From the NCBI RefSeq assembly GCF_963678975.1, contig NC_089278.1, forward strand, positions 7,529,479-7,593,478: 64,000 nucleotides of DNA, written 5' to 3'. The translations under genes were made by a program, and so were the position numbers. Position 1 is the first letter of the stretch. Each line of letters begins with the position of its first letter. The notes beneath the pieces were generated by a model that saw only the letters and a list, made by a program, of their open reading frames with translations, did not search any database and had not been told where the DNA came from. This DNA comes from Dysidea avara. Taxonomy: Eukaryota; Porifera; Demospongiae; Dictyoceratida; Dysideidae. Positions 12,801-22,799 of the stretch are shown here, in pieces.

Positions 12801-15800
12801 GGTAATAGGTTCATGACTAGGTCTATTTGTGACCATACCAATCAAAATCAGAAAGATAAGATCAAACCTCACCCCCTATTGGTCTAGCTGGCTGCACACC
12901 CTTGGCTAATTCGAGATATTCTAATACAACAGTCACTCTAATACAACAGTCATGTGTGATATTCTAACAGAACAGTCACAAGTTACCCTGCAGCTAGCTT
13001 AACAACAAAAAACTAATAAACAAACTATTGTTAATTTAAAAGTGAAGTAGGGATCTATGCAATAAAAAGTAGTGAAACAAGAGATAAATGATGGTATTAC
13101 AGCATAGCTTGGTGGGAAAGTAGGGTCCCTACTTCATTTTTACATTAACAATTTTTAAAATACTAGTACAATTTTATCTACCATAAATATCATAATCATC
13201 ACTGTAGCTGCAGGTAAGGAAAAAGCCCCAAACCAGCTTGTAGCCAGCTTTGGCGATACAAAGCTAAAATACAAAAAGAAGTGAAGCCCACGCAAAAACA
13301 GTCAAGCTGTAAAGAAGGGTGCAGCCAATCAATTTTACAATGGTATTAGCATTAAGAATGACCATTACAGAAAATAATTTCCATTGAAATAGTAGGAACC
13401 TCAACCAGTAACTAGCAACATTGATTGACATATTTTCAATTAAACATCCAAGTACATTGGCAAGTATAGAGGCTACATACGTAGCTAATTTTTTTTTTTA
13501 AATGTGCAGTGAAGAACAAATTTTTCAAACCAGTCACATATATGTATGTATAAGTACAGTCATATAATTATAAATTCACATGTTCAATTGCTTACCATAT
13601 AAATCATAACAGTCTTCTGTGTTTACACTAATGTTAGCAGATGCAAATGTACTAAACTGATCAGTGCAGTTTATGATAAACAATTCTGCTATGGGCTCCA
13701 CAGTGTTAGCAAGGCTGCGTAGAGTTCTAAACCCATAGGCACACATTCCAGTGAAATGTGAACAATCCTGTTCACACATAGGCAGCAGCATTTGTGTGGA
13801 AGGATCACATCTTGGATACACATACTGACATACCATATAGTTCAGTTGAATTGCACATGAATCTCCAATGGCAAGTGTTATACCAAACACTGCAGTTTCA
13901 TTAAAGCGTTTTATTGCATTATTTATTTCAGTGTAGTTGAAGACATTGGTATCAACATAGACTATTGTGTTAGCATCAATATATTGGCCACAATGTAAGT
14001 TGGCGTGTGGAAATGGAGCACATCTGAGTGGAAAATAAAGACCGAATGAAGCACTACAAAAACAATACTAGTCTCAGATTATTGAGTCATCTATCACTTA
14101 TAAATTGATGAACTATATAGTAGGTACACTGTATGCAACAGATCTGTAATGTACAACACACACATGTAGTTACACATATAATTTTCTTACGTTGCTGACA
14201 TCCCCTGATTTTGTGCATCACCTGTACATAATAATAATAATAATAATTTATGCCAAAAGATACAAACCCTTTTCAAACACACTTTATGTAACAACTTTAA
14301 ACAGGCTGCAGGACCAGGTGTCCTACAGACCTTCAGCACTTGTGCTGTAAAGCCTTAATACAGAAATAAAAATAAAATTGTACAGAAATTATATTTTTCA
14401 CATTCTGGAAGACAACAACATACATAAACTGGAATTTTAGAATTTTTAATAATTTATTATTAGCTTTTATCACTAGGCTTGGATTTCACATACTTCTTGG
14501 GACATTATCAAACTGACCTTATCACAGTCAAGTAACATTATGCATGCTGTTTCACTACTTTAAACCCTTTCATGAAATAAGGCTCTCTGACAGCACCGAG
14601 GGGTCACTAACTCACGAAAAAGGAGTACGGATTTCAAAATCTTGAACAAATTTCTCAAGATTTCACAGATATCAAAGGATTTCACAAAATCGAACGAGAG
14701 CTGCAAAATCTGATTTTAAATTACAGGTTGGCGTAGAGTGACAAGTTCTGAAACACAAAAAAATTGTGGGAGAAAGCCATGCAGGAGCAAAGCCTCACGA
14801 AATTGAGAAGAATTCCGAAGCCATATAAACCAGGAGCAAAGCGAAGACATAACTATTAAAGGAAACCATACAAAACCAGGAGCGACTTGCAGCTGAAGCC
14901 CTCTGGAAACAAGGTCAATCATTCCCGTGATTAATCCCTCAAAACCAGAAACAACTGTCGAAGCCCTGTCTGGTGTGAAACCCCACAAAACCAGGAGCAT
15001 CTGTATGCTAAAGTTGCTTTTGTAATTTGTGTGTTGCTAAGTTTATGAAGTTTGCTAAGTAAATCCGAAGCGGAACGGAACATCGGATTCCACTCTTACT
15101 CAGAATGGATTATCTCCTAGTTTGTATGGCTTCCTCACCAGCTCCTGGTTTTGTTTGGCTTCCATAACTCGCTTAATACAAATCTGAAGCAGAGCGGAAC
15201 ATCGGATTCCATTCGTGAGCAGTTTGCAATTATCTCCTGGTTTTGTATGGCTTCTTTCCCACAGCTCCTGGTTTTGTTTGGCTTCCACGACTCGCTTAAT
15301 ACAAATCCGAAGTGGAGCGGAACATCGGATTTCAACCTTTGAGCAGTTAGCATGGATTCTCTCCTTGTTTTGTGCGGCTTAATTTAATTAAATTTTTTGT
15401 TACGCAAGACTCAAAATATGAGTGTAGTGCATGCATATCAAGTTAACGTACACTTAATAAGTTAATAAATGAATGTAAGTTAGAAGAATTAACTGTTTCT
15501 TCAGACAGAGAGTTCCATAGTCGAATAGCTGTGGGTAAGAAGGAGTGATAGTAGGTGTTTCTTTTAGCAGGAATAATCATAAATCTCATTTGATGACCTC
15601 TTGTCCTGGTAAAGCTTCTATGAAGATAATTGGAAAAGTCAACTGAAACAATATTGTTGATGATTTTGTAGAACATGATAATGGTAGACTTAGTTCTTCT
15701 GTGTTCAAGGGATTCCCATTTTAAGCAGTTGAGCATGTTAGTTACACTGGAATATCTATAATAATCATTAAAAACAAATCTAGCAGCCTTACGTTGTACC

Positions 15801-18800
15801 TTTTCAATCTTGTCTATGTTAGATTGTGTAAATGGTGACCAAACAACAGAGACGTACTCCAACACCGGTCTAACATATGTAAAATAAGCTAAGGATTTGA
15901 CACGAAGTGAACACTGACTAAGGTTTCTTTGTAAAAAAGCTAGAATGGAATTTGCTTTACAAGTTATAATGTCAATATGTTTAGACCAAGAGATATTTTG
16001 ACTTATTGTAACTCCTAAATATTTTGCTGAGGTAACTTCGCGAATGAGGTAGTCCCTGATATTATACATAGTTGATAAGGGTTGTTTTTTTGCTAGTTAT
16101 AACTAGGTGTTCGCATTTGTTAAGGTTGAGAGACATAAGCCAGGTTGCAGCCCAGTTGACTAGTTTATTTAAGTCTTCTTGCAATATTGAGGCATCTTCA
16201 CTTGAAAGGATAGCTCTGTAAATTATTACATCATCAGCATACAAACGAATCTTGGAGGATATAGGGATAGGTAGGTCATTAATGTATATTATGAACAGGA
16301 GAGGACCCAGGACAGAGCCTTGAGGAACACCAGATAGCACACTACAAGATGAGCTGTGCACATTTCCAAGAAGAGCTTGAAAAGGCTTCTTTCCTACAGC
16401 TCCTGGTTTTGTTGGCTTCCAGAACTAGCTTAATATAAATCCGAAGTGGAACGGAACATCGAATTCCATTCTTACTTTTGAGCAGTTAGCATGAATTATC
16501 TCCTGGTTTTGTATGGCTTCTTTCCCACAGCTCCTGGTTTTGTTTGGCTTCCACAACTTGCTTAATACAAATCTGAAGCGGAGCGGAACATCGGATTCCA
16601 TTCTTACTTTTGAGCAGTTAGCATGAATTATCTCCTGGCTTTGTATGGCTTCTTTGTCACAGCTCCTGGTTTTGTTTGGCTTCCACAACTAGCTTAATAC
16701 AAATCCGAAGCGGAACGGAACATCGAATTCCATTTTTACTTTTGAGCAGTTAGCATGAATTATCTCCTGGCTTTGTATGGCTTCTTCCCACAGCTCCTGG
16801 TTTTGTTTGGCTTCCACAACTTGCTTAATACAAATCCGAAGTGGAGCGGAACATCACTCCATTCTTACTTTGAGCAGTTTGCAATTATCTCCTGGTTTTG
16901 TATGGCTTCTTTCTCACAGCTCCTGGTTTTGTTTGAATTCCACAACTTGCTTAATACAAATCCGAAGCGGAGCGGAACATCGGATTCCATTTCTTACTTT
17001 TAAGCAGTTTGCAATTATCTCCTGGTTTTGCGTGGCTTCTTTCCCACAGCTCCTGGTTTTGTGCGGCTTCCACAACTCGCTTAATACAAATCCGAAGCGG
17101 AGCAGAACATCGGATTTCGTTCTTACTTTTGTGCAGGAGCAGTTGAGTGTAAGCTACGGGTACCAGAACGAGTATAGCTATAATCAGAATCACGATAAGA
17201 ACATAAGATTTCATATTTCAGGCAGGATTTCATTGAAGGTGTACAAGATTTCGAGTCAGTTGGTGACCCCTCGGACGGCACAGCATATAGAAGTGGTGCA
17301 ATACAACCCCCAGAATTTCTTGGCTGTTGAGCAACAGTGCTGTACTATGCTTGCCAGACCTTTTTTTTTGCTTCTAGCACATAGAAGAAAGCAGCATGGC
17401 CACAATATAGGTTATCTATAGCTTGTTACTAGGGCTGAAATGAATAAAAATGTGTACTCTATTAGAGTATTACAATATATAATATTACCAAAAAGTCAAT
17501 ACAATTATAATTTCTGCCTTCAATAATCATCACTGTGCCTGTAGATAAGAAGAAACATGCAGGTAAAATTATAATACACTCCATGGCTGCCATATAGAAA
17601 TGCTCCCTGTGCAACATTTGTTTATAGTCACATTAGAAATTTTGTTTATTACTTTAAAAATACACCGATTTACACGGATGGTGGAATACAAAAATCAGAC
17701 AGCATAAGTAATACCAACTAGATAACGTCTTTTCCGAACAAAATTAATGACTCAGATTGTAAGTTGATTCTATTTTGTATCAATAAAGCACTGATATAAT
17801 ACTATAATGAAAAAGTGAATCCGAGGGGGACAAATTACAATCAATGCCAAAGGCCTAAAACAATTACTTCTTTGGCTACATAACTTTAGATAGTAACTTA
17901 GTATAGCTATGAAGCTAGCTAAAATATTATTTTCTAACAGACTAACGATTACATTTAGTCTCACATTTAATTATAGTAGCAATTTATCATTTTTAAAATT
18001 GAATATTTTTAATTCCAGGTTGTAAAGGAATATTGCATTAAGCAAGATCTGAAAACAAATTTTAAATTTTTGCCACTGTCATTTTATGGCATGTAATATC
18101 TGACAGTATAAAGAAGACTTCACATGGCACTGCAACATTTTTTGCTATATAAGACAGATATAAGTATTGTTTTTTACTATAACAAAATGACACACTGCAC
18201 ACATCAAAGATATAACTACATGCCAAATGTATCTGTCATAAAATTATAACTGTCATTGTACCTGTACACTACTTGGGATCACGTGAAATCCTAAGTTAGT
18301 TATTTGCACTGCCAAGAGTCCATAACACTGAAACTATCTTTTACTTCACTAGTGTTTGGTTTCAAATGAACTATTAGTACACCAGGAACTATTTGGTAAT
18401 AAAATATTGTTACATCTTCTAACTCCACGAATACAATCAACCATTGGTCAATTATATGGATTGATGAGTGTGAATTAACTACCTTGGCCACTTCAAGACA
18501 GCTACATACAGTGACACGTGATAGCTCAGATTCCAGACTAGATTTGGAAACAGCAGTGAATGGCAATTTAAATGAGCTATAGTAGAAGGACATAAGAGGA
18601 AATTTACGTGTCATTTTAAGGCTGAAAACTATCTTATTCTATGGCAAATTGAATAGTGACAGATAGACAGACAAATAGATAGACAGACAGACAGATAGAT
18701 AGATAAATAGACAGATAGATGGATAAATAGATAGACAGACAGACAGATAGATAGACAGACAGACAGATAGATAGACAGACAGATAGATAGATGGACAGAT

Positions 18801-19236
18801 TGATGGATAGATAAATAGACTGATAGATTAGATAGATAGATAAATAGACAGACAGATAAATAGATATTTTTAACTCCACACAATTTTGTGTAGCATATTA
18901 GTACCTTTAATTATTGTAGACTCTATGTGTATGTGTGTGGCTCGATGGTTGCTTGTATGCAGGGTTCCACTGAAAATCAGTGTTTCACTGAGTGGATTCC
19001 CTGTTGAAACATTATTACAAATTACAATTACGGTTTTCCAACAGATGCGAAATATGGTTGGTTTTTCCGAGGAATTTAATCAATTCGATATGGGTGTGGC
19101 ATGCGAACTGACACATAACACACATTGCTTGCTTATATAGACTATACTCACCTAAACCACACAGGAGAATCAAAGCTACGAATACTTCTAAGACCAGAAT
19201 CTGGTGACGAACAAAGTAAAACATCGCCGGAGGCAT
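3697..19236 (-). CDS. Spliced cell-surface receptor: signal peptide, Frizzled-CRD, Ig-like, VWC-like, transmembrane helix
   Basis: Six exons on the minus strand join with consistent phases: 19236-19152, 14221-14191, 14023-13596, 12071-11721, 9430-9257 and 3820-3697, each bounded by AG/GT. The 397 complete codons give a hydrophobic signal peptide (about 1-28), a Frizzled-type cysteine-rich domain (about 40-150), an Ig-like domain (about 182-298, Cys pair in TVSC and ILYC), a small VWC-like module ([10 protein letters not shown] and following Cys) and a Val/Ile-rich transmembrane helix (about 358-382) followed by five lysines, the usual stop-transfer signal. This predicts a type I membrane protein with an extracellular Wnt-like or adhesive ligand-binding region. 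ROR/MuSK receptors also combine Fz and Ig domains but in the opposite order. The last firm exon ends in phase 2, so at least one more exon lies to the left; no kinase domain is visible in the window. Family assignment beyond the domains is not possible. Confidence 0.75.
4020..5860 (-). pseudogene. Gypsy retrotransposon pol relic (RT and integrase)
   Basis: On the minus strand, blocks in shifting frames read as RT (a FTVLD block, [28 protein letters not shown]), then the integrase zinc region and core ([40 protein letters not shown]), then a C-terminal remnant (4042-4272). This is the order of a Ty3/Gypsy pol of the K02A2.6/KMG type. It is broken by many frameshifts and stops. It lies in the last large intron of the receptor gene and belongs with the gag relic at 7.84-8.49 kb. 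Confidence 0.75.
5840..6160. repeat. Foldback element, family A copy 2
   Basis: An inverted repeat with arms about 5849-5960 and 5966-6095 around a short loop. It shares the CATTTCTTGGCTG block and the AGCCAAGCT(G) end block with copies at 138-463, 7.5, 13.2 and 36.8 kb. It interrupts the Gypsy relic between gag and pol. Confidence 0.7.
6210..7440 (+). repeat. Dispersed repeat, family B copy 2
   Basis: Begins with ATCAAGACACACGGTAGTGT and contains ACGACAACAAG and CCTACAGGGTAAACCACTT blocks that are the reverse complement of family B copy 1. The right part (7230-7440) shares TCTGCCCAGC(T/C)ATCA with copy 3 near 37.4 kb. No coding potential is recognised. Confidence 0.5.
7460..7690. repeat. 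Foldback element, family A copy 3 (partial)
   Basis: Contains ATTAGCATTAACATCATTG, CATTTGTTGGCTGTCA and CACAGCTTGACTGTTT, collinear with the right arm of copy 2. The left arm is mostly missing. Confidence 0.65.
7840..8490 (-). pseudogene. Gypsy retrotransposon gag relic
   Basis: The minus strand encodes a capsid-like segment (8250-8486, with [19 protein letters not shown]) and then, broken by stops, a zinc-knuckle region ([18 protein letters not shown]). Its order and orientation fit the pol relic at 4.0-5.9 kb. The two parts are now about 2 kb apart because small repeats were inserted between them. Confidence 0.65.
9257..9430 (-). CDS. Receptor exon 5: VWC-like cysteine module and Ser-rich stalk
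   Basis: The exon encodes about ten cysteines in a compact segment ([18 protein letters not shown]), like a short von Willebrand factor C module, followed by a Ser/Gly-rich stalk ([16 protein letters not shown]) placed directly before the membrane helix. Phase 1 in and out. Confidence 0.7.
9431..11720. other. Receptor intron with degenerate CATGTACA-rich repeat and a G-rich tract
   Basis: 10380-10760 is rich in imperfect repeats of ACATGTACA, CATATGTG and related words. These keep a 218-codon minus-strand frame open without resembling a protein. A G-rich tract lies at 9997-10025. No conserved coding exon was found. Confidence 0.5.
11721..12071 (-). CDS. Receptor exon 4: immunoglobulin-like domain
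   Basis: The exon encodes VAPTFLNSS at its start, then [11 protein letters not shown] and ILYCRASN, the B- and F-strand cysteines of an Ig-like domain, with several N-glycosylation sequons (NSS, NIT, NLT). Phase 1 in and out, CAG acceptor and GTAAGT donor. Confidence 0.75.
12250..12580 (-). repeat. Dispersed repeat, family C copy 1
   Basis: Blocks AAATTCCGCC, GAAAATCACCTTTA, CTTACAGGTGGCTGGATATA and CCACAGTTGCAAG recur in the same order, inverted, at 51.04-51.29 kb. Non-coding. Confidence 0.65.
12900..12980. repeat. Three tandem copies of the CTCTAATA(C/G)AACAGTCA motif
   Basis: TTCTAATACAACAGTCA, CTCTAATACAACAGTCA and TTCTAACAGAACAGTCA occur close together. The same word, in both orientations, is found at 1013, 3551, 12215, 17456, 42178, 42561, 52451 and 53224. 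Confidence 0.6.
13210..13370. repeat. Foldback element, family A copy 4 (partial)
   Basis: Contains the terminal hairpin (CCAAACCAGC to GCCAGCTTTGG), the AAAAAGAAGTGAA block and AACAGTCAAGCTGTAAA, matching one end of copies 1 and 3. Confidence 0.55.
13596..14023 (-). CDS. Receptor exon 3: Frizzled-type cysteine-rich domain
   Basis: A complete Fz/CRD fold signature: an N-terminal Cys pair ([11 protein letters not shown]), then [22 protein letters not shown] and a final Cys near INCTDQF. The VCQYVYPRC and PMCEQDC blocks match the CSLYxPxC and PPCxxxC blocks of the family. Phase 2 in, phase 1 out, with a GTAAG donor at 13595. Confidence 0.8.
14191..14221 (-). CDS. Receptor exon 2: 31-nt micro-exon
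   Basis: Too short to be found as an open reading frame. It is supported by a CAG acceptor, a GTAAG donor, entry phase 1 and exit phase 2, which exactly bridge the signal-peptide exon and the Fz exon (residues [11 protein letters not shown]). Confidence 0.65.
14750..15376. repeat. Tandem repeat array, left part
   Basis: 15040-15376 holds three units of 121-122 bp, marked by AATCCGAAGCGGAGCGGAAC at about 15061, 15182 and 15304. Each unit contains two shorter copies of TCCTGGTTTTGT(A/T)TGGCTTC. 14750-15000 carries the same core in reverse orientation (AAAACCAGGAGC). The array continues at 16376 after a LINE fragment. Confidence 0.8.
15430..16375 (-). pseudogene. CR1/Jockey-like LINE 3' fragment inserted in the tandem array
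   Basis: Two overlapping minus-strand frames (16361-16062 and 16069-15443) encode [26 protein letters not shown], then the thumb and C-terminal region ([33 protein letters not shown]). A frameshift near 16065 separates them. The 5' end is truncated and the AT-rich 3' end abuts the array, with GGCTT on both sides (15376-15380 and 16384-16388) as a possible short target duplication. Confidence 0.85.
16376..17130. repeat. Tandem repeat array, right part
   Basis: Six more units, with markers near 16438, 16569, 16702, 16836, 16959 and 17090 (spacing 123-134 bp). Same unit as at 15040-15376. It keeps spurious frames open on both strands. Confidence 0.8.
18300..18614 (-). CDS. Unrecognised 104-codon open frame in receptor intron 1
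   Basis: Open from 18614 to a stop at 18300, with reasonable amino-acid composition ([23 protein letters not shown]) but no domain I recognise. A CAG precedes the frame near 18625. It could be a host exon of an alternative transcript or a transposon remnant; it is not needed for the phase-consistent receptor model. Confidence 0.2.
   Translation of the reverse strand: MTRKFPLMSFYYSSFKLPFTAVSKSSLESELSRVTVCSCLEVAKVVNSHSSIHIIDQWLIVFVELEDVTIFYYQIVPGVLIVHLKPNTSEVKDSFSVMDSWQCK
18657..18866. repeat. GATA/GACA tetranucleotide microsatellite
   Basis: About 210 bp of AGATAGACAGAC-type tetranucleotides with a few interruptions. The reverse strand gives spurious YLSIYLSV-like frames. Confidence 0.95.
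19152..19236 (-). CDS. Receptor exon 1: start codon and signal peptide
   Basis: ATG at 19236-19234, 28 codons, then a GTGAGT donor at 19151 in phase 1. A basic/aromatic start (FYFVRHQ) is followed by a hydrophobic core ([11 protein letters not shown]), typical of a cleavable signal peptide. The exon faces the sirtuin start codon 168 bp away on the other strand. Confidence 0.75.
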
Positions 19237-19404
19237 GTTTGAAGGTGTTGAACACCACAATCGATAATTTAATATAACGGATGACGTAAAGCACCGACAG
19301 CGACCTCCGCCTCTCAACTTTGACCCAGTAGCTTTTAGTAGATCTTCTGAACGTTGTACACGATTCTTCAAATTGCAGACCACCTAGCTAATTTTCACGG
19401 AACG
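19237..19404. promoter_or_regulatory. Divergent promoter between receptor and sirtuin
   Basis: Only 168 bp separate the two start codons (receptor on minus, sirtuin on plus), so both 5' UTRs and core promoters must lie here unless upstream exons exist. A CRE/ATF-like site TGACGTAA is at 19282-19289. No TATA box is evident near either start. Co-regulation is inference. Confidence 0.55.
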
Positions 19405-22400
19405 ATGGCAGACACTGTGAGAAATGAAGAGGAAAAGAAAGAATTTTTTGATTCGCCAGAAGAGCTGGAGAAAAAAGTAGATCGGCTTGCAGAACTTGTG
19501 AAGAAAAGTAAACATTTCATCGCCTTCACGGTTAGTTAGATCCAACATGAGTACACAAGAACCAGGGGATTTTACGAGGGACTTTAAAGGGGGTACCATG
19601 TCCCAACTTTCCATGTCCCACAGGTGAAGGTGTGGGCATCCCAAAGTACCACCTTGACCACACACACACACACAATGTAACTAATAGTTTCATTTTATAC
19701 ATATAAATTGATAAAATCTGGACTAGAACAGGTTATCTACGTAGCTGATGTGTATCGCTATACCACAAAGAAACTTATGCAAAACATTTGTAATTCAGTT
19801 AGCAAAACAGCATCATTCATCAATTTATGCTCAACATGAAACGTGAATGAAAAGTTATCCTATTAAGTAGTGGTTGAATGCAGGTGGATTGTGGCTCCTC
19901 AGGTACTCACTTGGACTCAAGCTGTTTGTGGATCAAGTCACAACCCAGTCAGGATTCTTTTCAGAGTTTTAGTGTTATGTTTCTGACTCTACAGGCTTTA
20001 GTCTTATTGTGGATGGGGAGTGAGTAATATCCTTAATGAAGCAAGAGAAGTTATGCATATGCTGTTAAGTACAGGTTGAATGCTGCATCCCAGACTAGCT
20101 GTGTGGTTCCTCAGGCACTAGCCTAGGTTGCCAAGTAGCCGCAGTAAAGACTATACTAGAGGAAATGACACACATTTAATCCCATGTCTTCAATTATATG
20201 ATTATATTTATTCTTAATAGAATTATACATTATTCTTAACAGGGTGCTGGTGTGAGCACTTCTACAGGAAGTAAGTTGTAATGATGTATGATGGAACTGG
20301 TTGTCATTGTTTGTTGTAGTTCCTGATTTCCGCAGTGGCATGGACACCAAGTTGGAGACTGGTCCTGGTGTGTGGGAGTTGAGTGCACATAAACAGAGTA
20401 GGGGAGCTGCTCACAAGACCACTTCTGTTGTACGGGCCATTCCTTCACCAACTCATATGCTGCTTGTCAAGATGCATCAAGTAAGAATTTGAGCAGCCAG
20501 ATATTGTTTAGTCACTATACTAACTGGGTCATTATGATTCACCATTTTTAAAGCGCAACTAAGACTTGAGGCTTGGCTATTAAACATAATCAGTGATGCA
20601 TAATGGTTATAACTTATACCAAGAGTATGCTTACATGTACCCACAGAGCGTATGTTTTGTAAACATAATGTTACAGAGCTGCAGTGGTGGTTTTAGGCAT
20701 AACTGAAATTATTCCACATATTGAGATTGTTGAGACACCTAAAGTAATAGTTGTAGCTGAAATGCTGAATGCTATAGTGTGTCTTGCATCATTACTGAAC
20801 CTTACAGGAAGGAATTCTGAAATGTGTGGTCAGTCAAAATGTCGATGGATTACACAAACGTAGTGGGCTTCCTAAACAAGGTACCCACATGCATTACATA
20901 CATATTACAAATATAATTCTGTAGCTTTGTTTGAACTTCATGGGAACAGCAACCTGGAGAAGTGTGAAAAATGTGATCATGAGTACATAAGGGATTATGA
21001 TTGCTGCATGGGACGTTATGATCATCTAACTGGTCGCAAGTGTGATGACCCTAAATGTAATGGAGACTTGAAAGATACAATAATACATTTTGAGGAAAGC
21101 CTTCCACTAGGTAGGTGGCAATGTACATTCCTACTTCACATATCACCATCCCGTAATAACATTGCAGATACACTAGATGCCAGCTATCAACACGCAGCTA
21201 AAGCAGATCTTTGTCTGGTTTATGGCTCAAGTCTTACTGTAACACCAGCTGCAGAAATACCTGAAGTATGTTGTTAATGATGTCACAATGATATGCTACA
21301 ACATATATACATACAGAATGTGGCTACTCGGAGAAGCAGCCCTGGTGATTTGGTAATAGTTAATCTTCAACGTACTCCACTAGACCATGTGGCTTCTTTG
21401 AGGATATTTGCTAAATGTGATGATGTGACCCAATTGCTTGCTAAGAAGCTGTCACTTGATATACCTTCCTTCAATATTCACAGGTAGCTACCACAAGGAA
21501 CTTGTATTGTGTTAATGTCATACATTTATTAGGAAGTTAATCGTATCAACTACCATAACTCCTAAAGGTCAGAGGGTGGAGGTAGCTGGTACTGATATGG
21601 AAGGTCATCCTTTCTCTTACCTGAAGCAGGTAACTGTGCATGTTTATGAATTAGTAATTTTGTTACTAAGACTCGTACAGTGAACTATAAACATGTTATT
21701 ACATCCTATTCTGTATGTGAGTTAGTCAATCTGCAAAGGAACCCAGGCTTGCTGTCTGTATTTACATGTGCAGCCGGTCATTGTGAAGTCATTTCTATGG
21801 TGCTGAATTTTTACAGATAAATTAATCAAAATACCTATTTTGCCAAAATGGCTGTTAATTATAAAGTATTTTGTCAACTGGTGTGTGTTCTATTAGAATA
21901 ATTAACAAGTTGCCATAGACTCTGGTCATTAGACGCATGTGCTTATAATTTTCAGAAGAATTATCTGTGAAAACTTACTATGCTTGTTAATCACATGCAC
22001 TTTTAGCTGACCACAAGGAGTTTCTGATAAAAAGAGCATCATCTGTACTTACCACATTTTAAAGTGATTTTGATATCAACATTCAGTCAAGTAATTTTAG
22101 TCAAGGAAATTACAGTCCTGATAAGTCAGGTGTTGGCTGTCATTTATTACAGACAGTATTGCTTGAGACTTCGAACATACTGTGACACTACTGGTTTGTT
22201 CTATTAGTCTTCTGCTTCCATTCTACGTAGCACAAGCTTGCAGCAGTGATTTCAACTGTATGTACTTAACAAACAGGTGTCTATAGCACAAGTATGCCTT
22301 GTGTGTTTAACAGGAAATATGCAACGCTTAATAATCATGTGTGCCTATTGCCTAATAACCGGAGTCTACCGTATTTGTATATTTTTCAGTTATACGAACA

Positions 22401-22776
22401 CTTCCTCCCACATTAATCAACCCTACATGCATAATATTGTAAGGTTGACTTCTCAGTTGATGGAGAGGTCGAATCACACAATGAAGAACCAGCAGTAATA
22501 TGGCTGAAAAACAACATGGTAAAGATAACTTTGCGATTTCAAGGACATTATGGAGAACCTGATTTTAGCATCAACTTCAACTCAGACAAGGACAAAAGTT
22601 AGTTGCTATCATGTGATGATGTACTGTATATGGTTGTATCTATTTAAGGAATTGAGTACAACCTACAGTATAACCCCTTCACTGGAGTTTGGTCCATGAC
22701 TGAAAATGTTCAAGAAAAAAACGTTGATGAGTTGGCCACTCAAATGGAACAAAAAACACAAGTAACTGAACAATAA
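19405..22776 (+). CDS. Class IV (SIRT6/7-related) sirtuin, ten exons, 405 aa
   Basis: NAD-dependent protein deacylase or ADP-ribosyltransferase of the Sir2 family, expected in the nucleus. Exons: 19405-19530, 20243-20270, 20320-20480, 20808-20880, 20925-21110, 21168-21265, 21317-21483, 21533-21629, 22444-22597 and 22649-22776. They have AG/GT borders, all phases agree, and the total is 1218 nt ending in TAA. Visible motifs are the NAD Rossmann start GAGVSTSTGIPDFRSG (from residue 43), SQNVDGLH (114-121), catalytic His135 in FELHGN, zinc ligands Cys143/146 and Cys169/174, and YGSSLTVTPAAEIPE. The start at 19405 (AACGATGG) follows the divergent promoter. The acceptors of exons 9 and 10 are weak (TAAG), so the C-terminal 95 residues (FQGHYGEPDF region) are the least certain part. 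Choosing between SIRT6 and SIRT7 needs a phylogeny. Confidence 0.88.
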
Positions 22777-22799
22777 TTGGCACACTTTATGCTGTATGC

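Noticed and set aside
16777-17421. 214-codon plus-strand frame over the tandem array
   Set aside because: The frame is kept open by the 121-134 bp repeat unit and its product is a repetition of the same peptide.
18657-18866. CRISPR-like array
   Set aside because: Simple tetranucleotide microsatellite without spacers. No direct-repeat/spacer architecture exists anywhere in the window.
18634-18883. Leu/Ser/Tyr-repeat frames on the minus strand
   Set aside because: They are translations of the GATA/GACA microsatellite.
22390-22498. Alternative sirtuin exon starting after TTTTTCAG
   Set aside because: In the required phase it hits TAA after eight codons. The TAAG acceptor at 22440-22443 gives a fully consistent frame.
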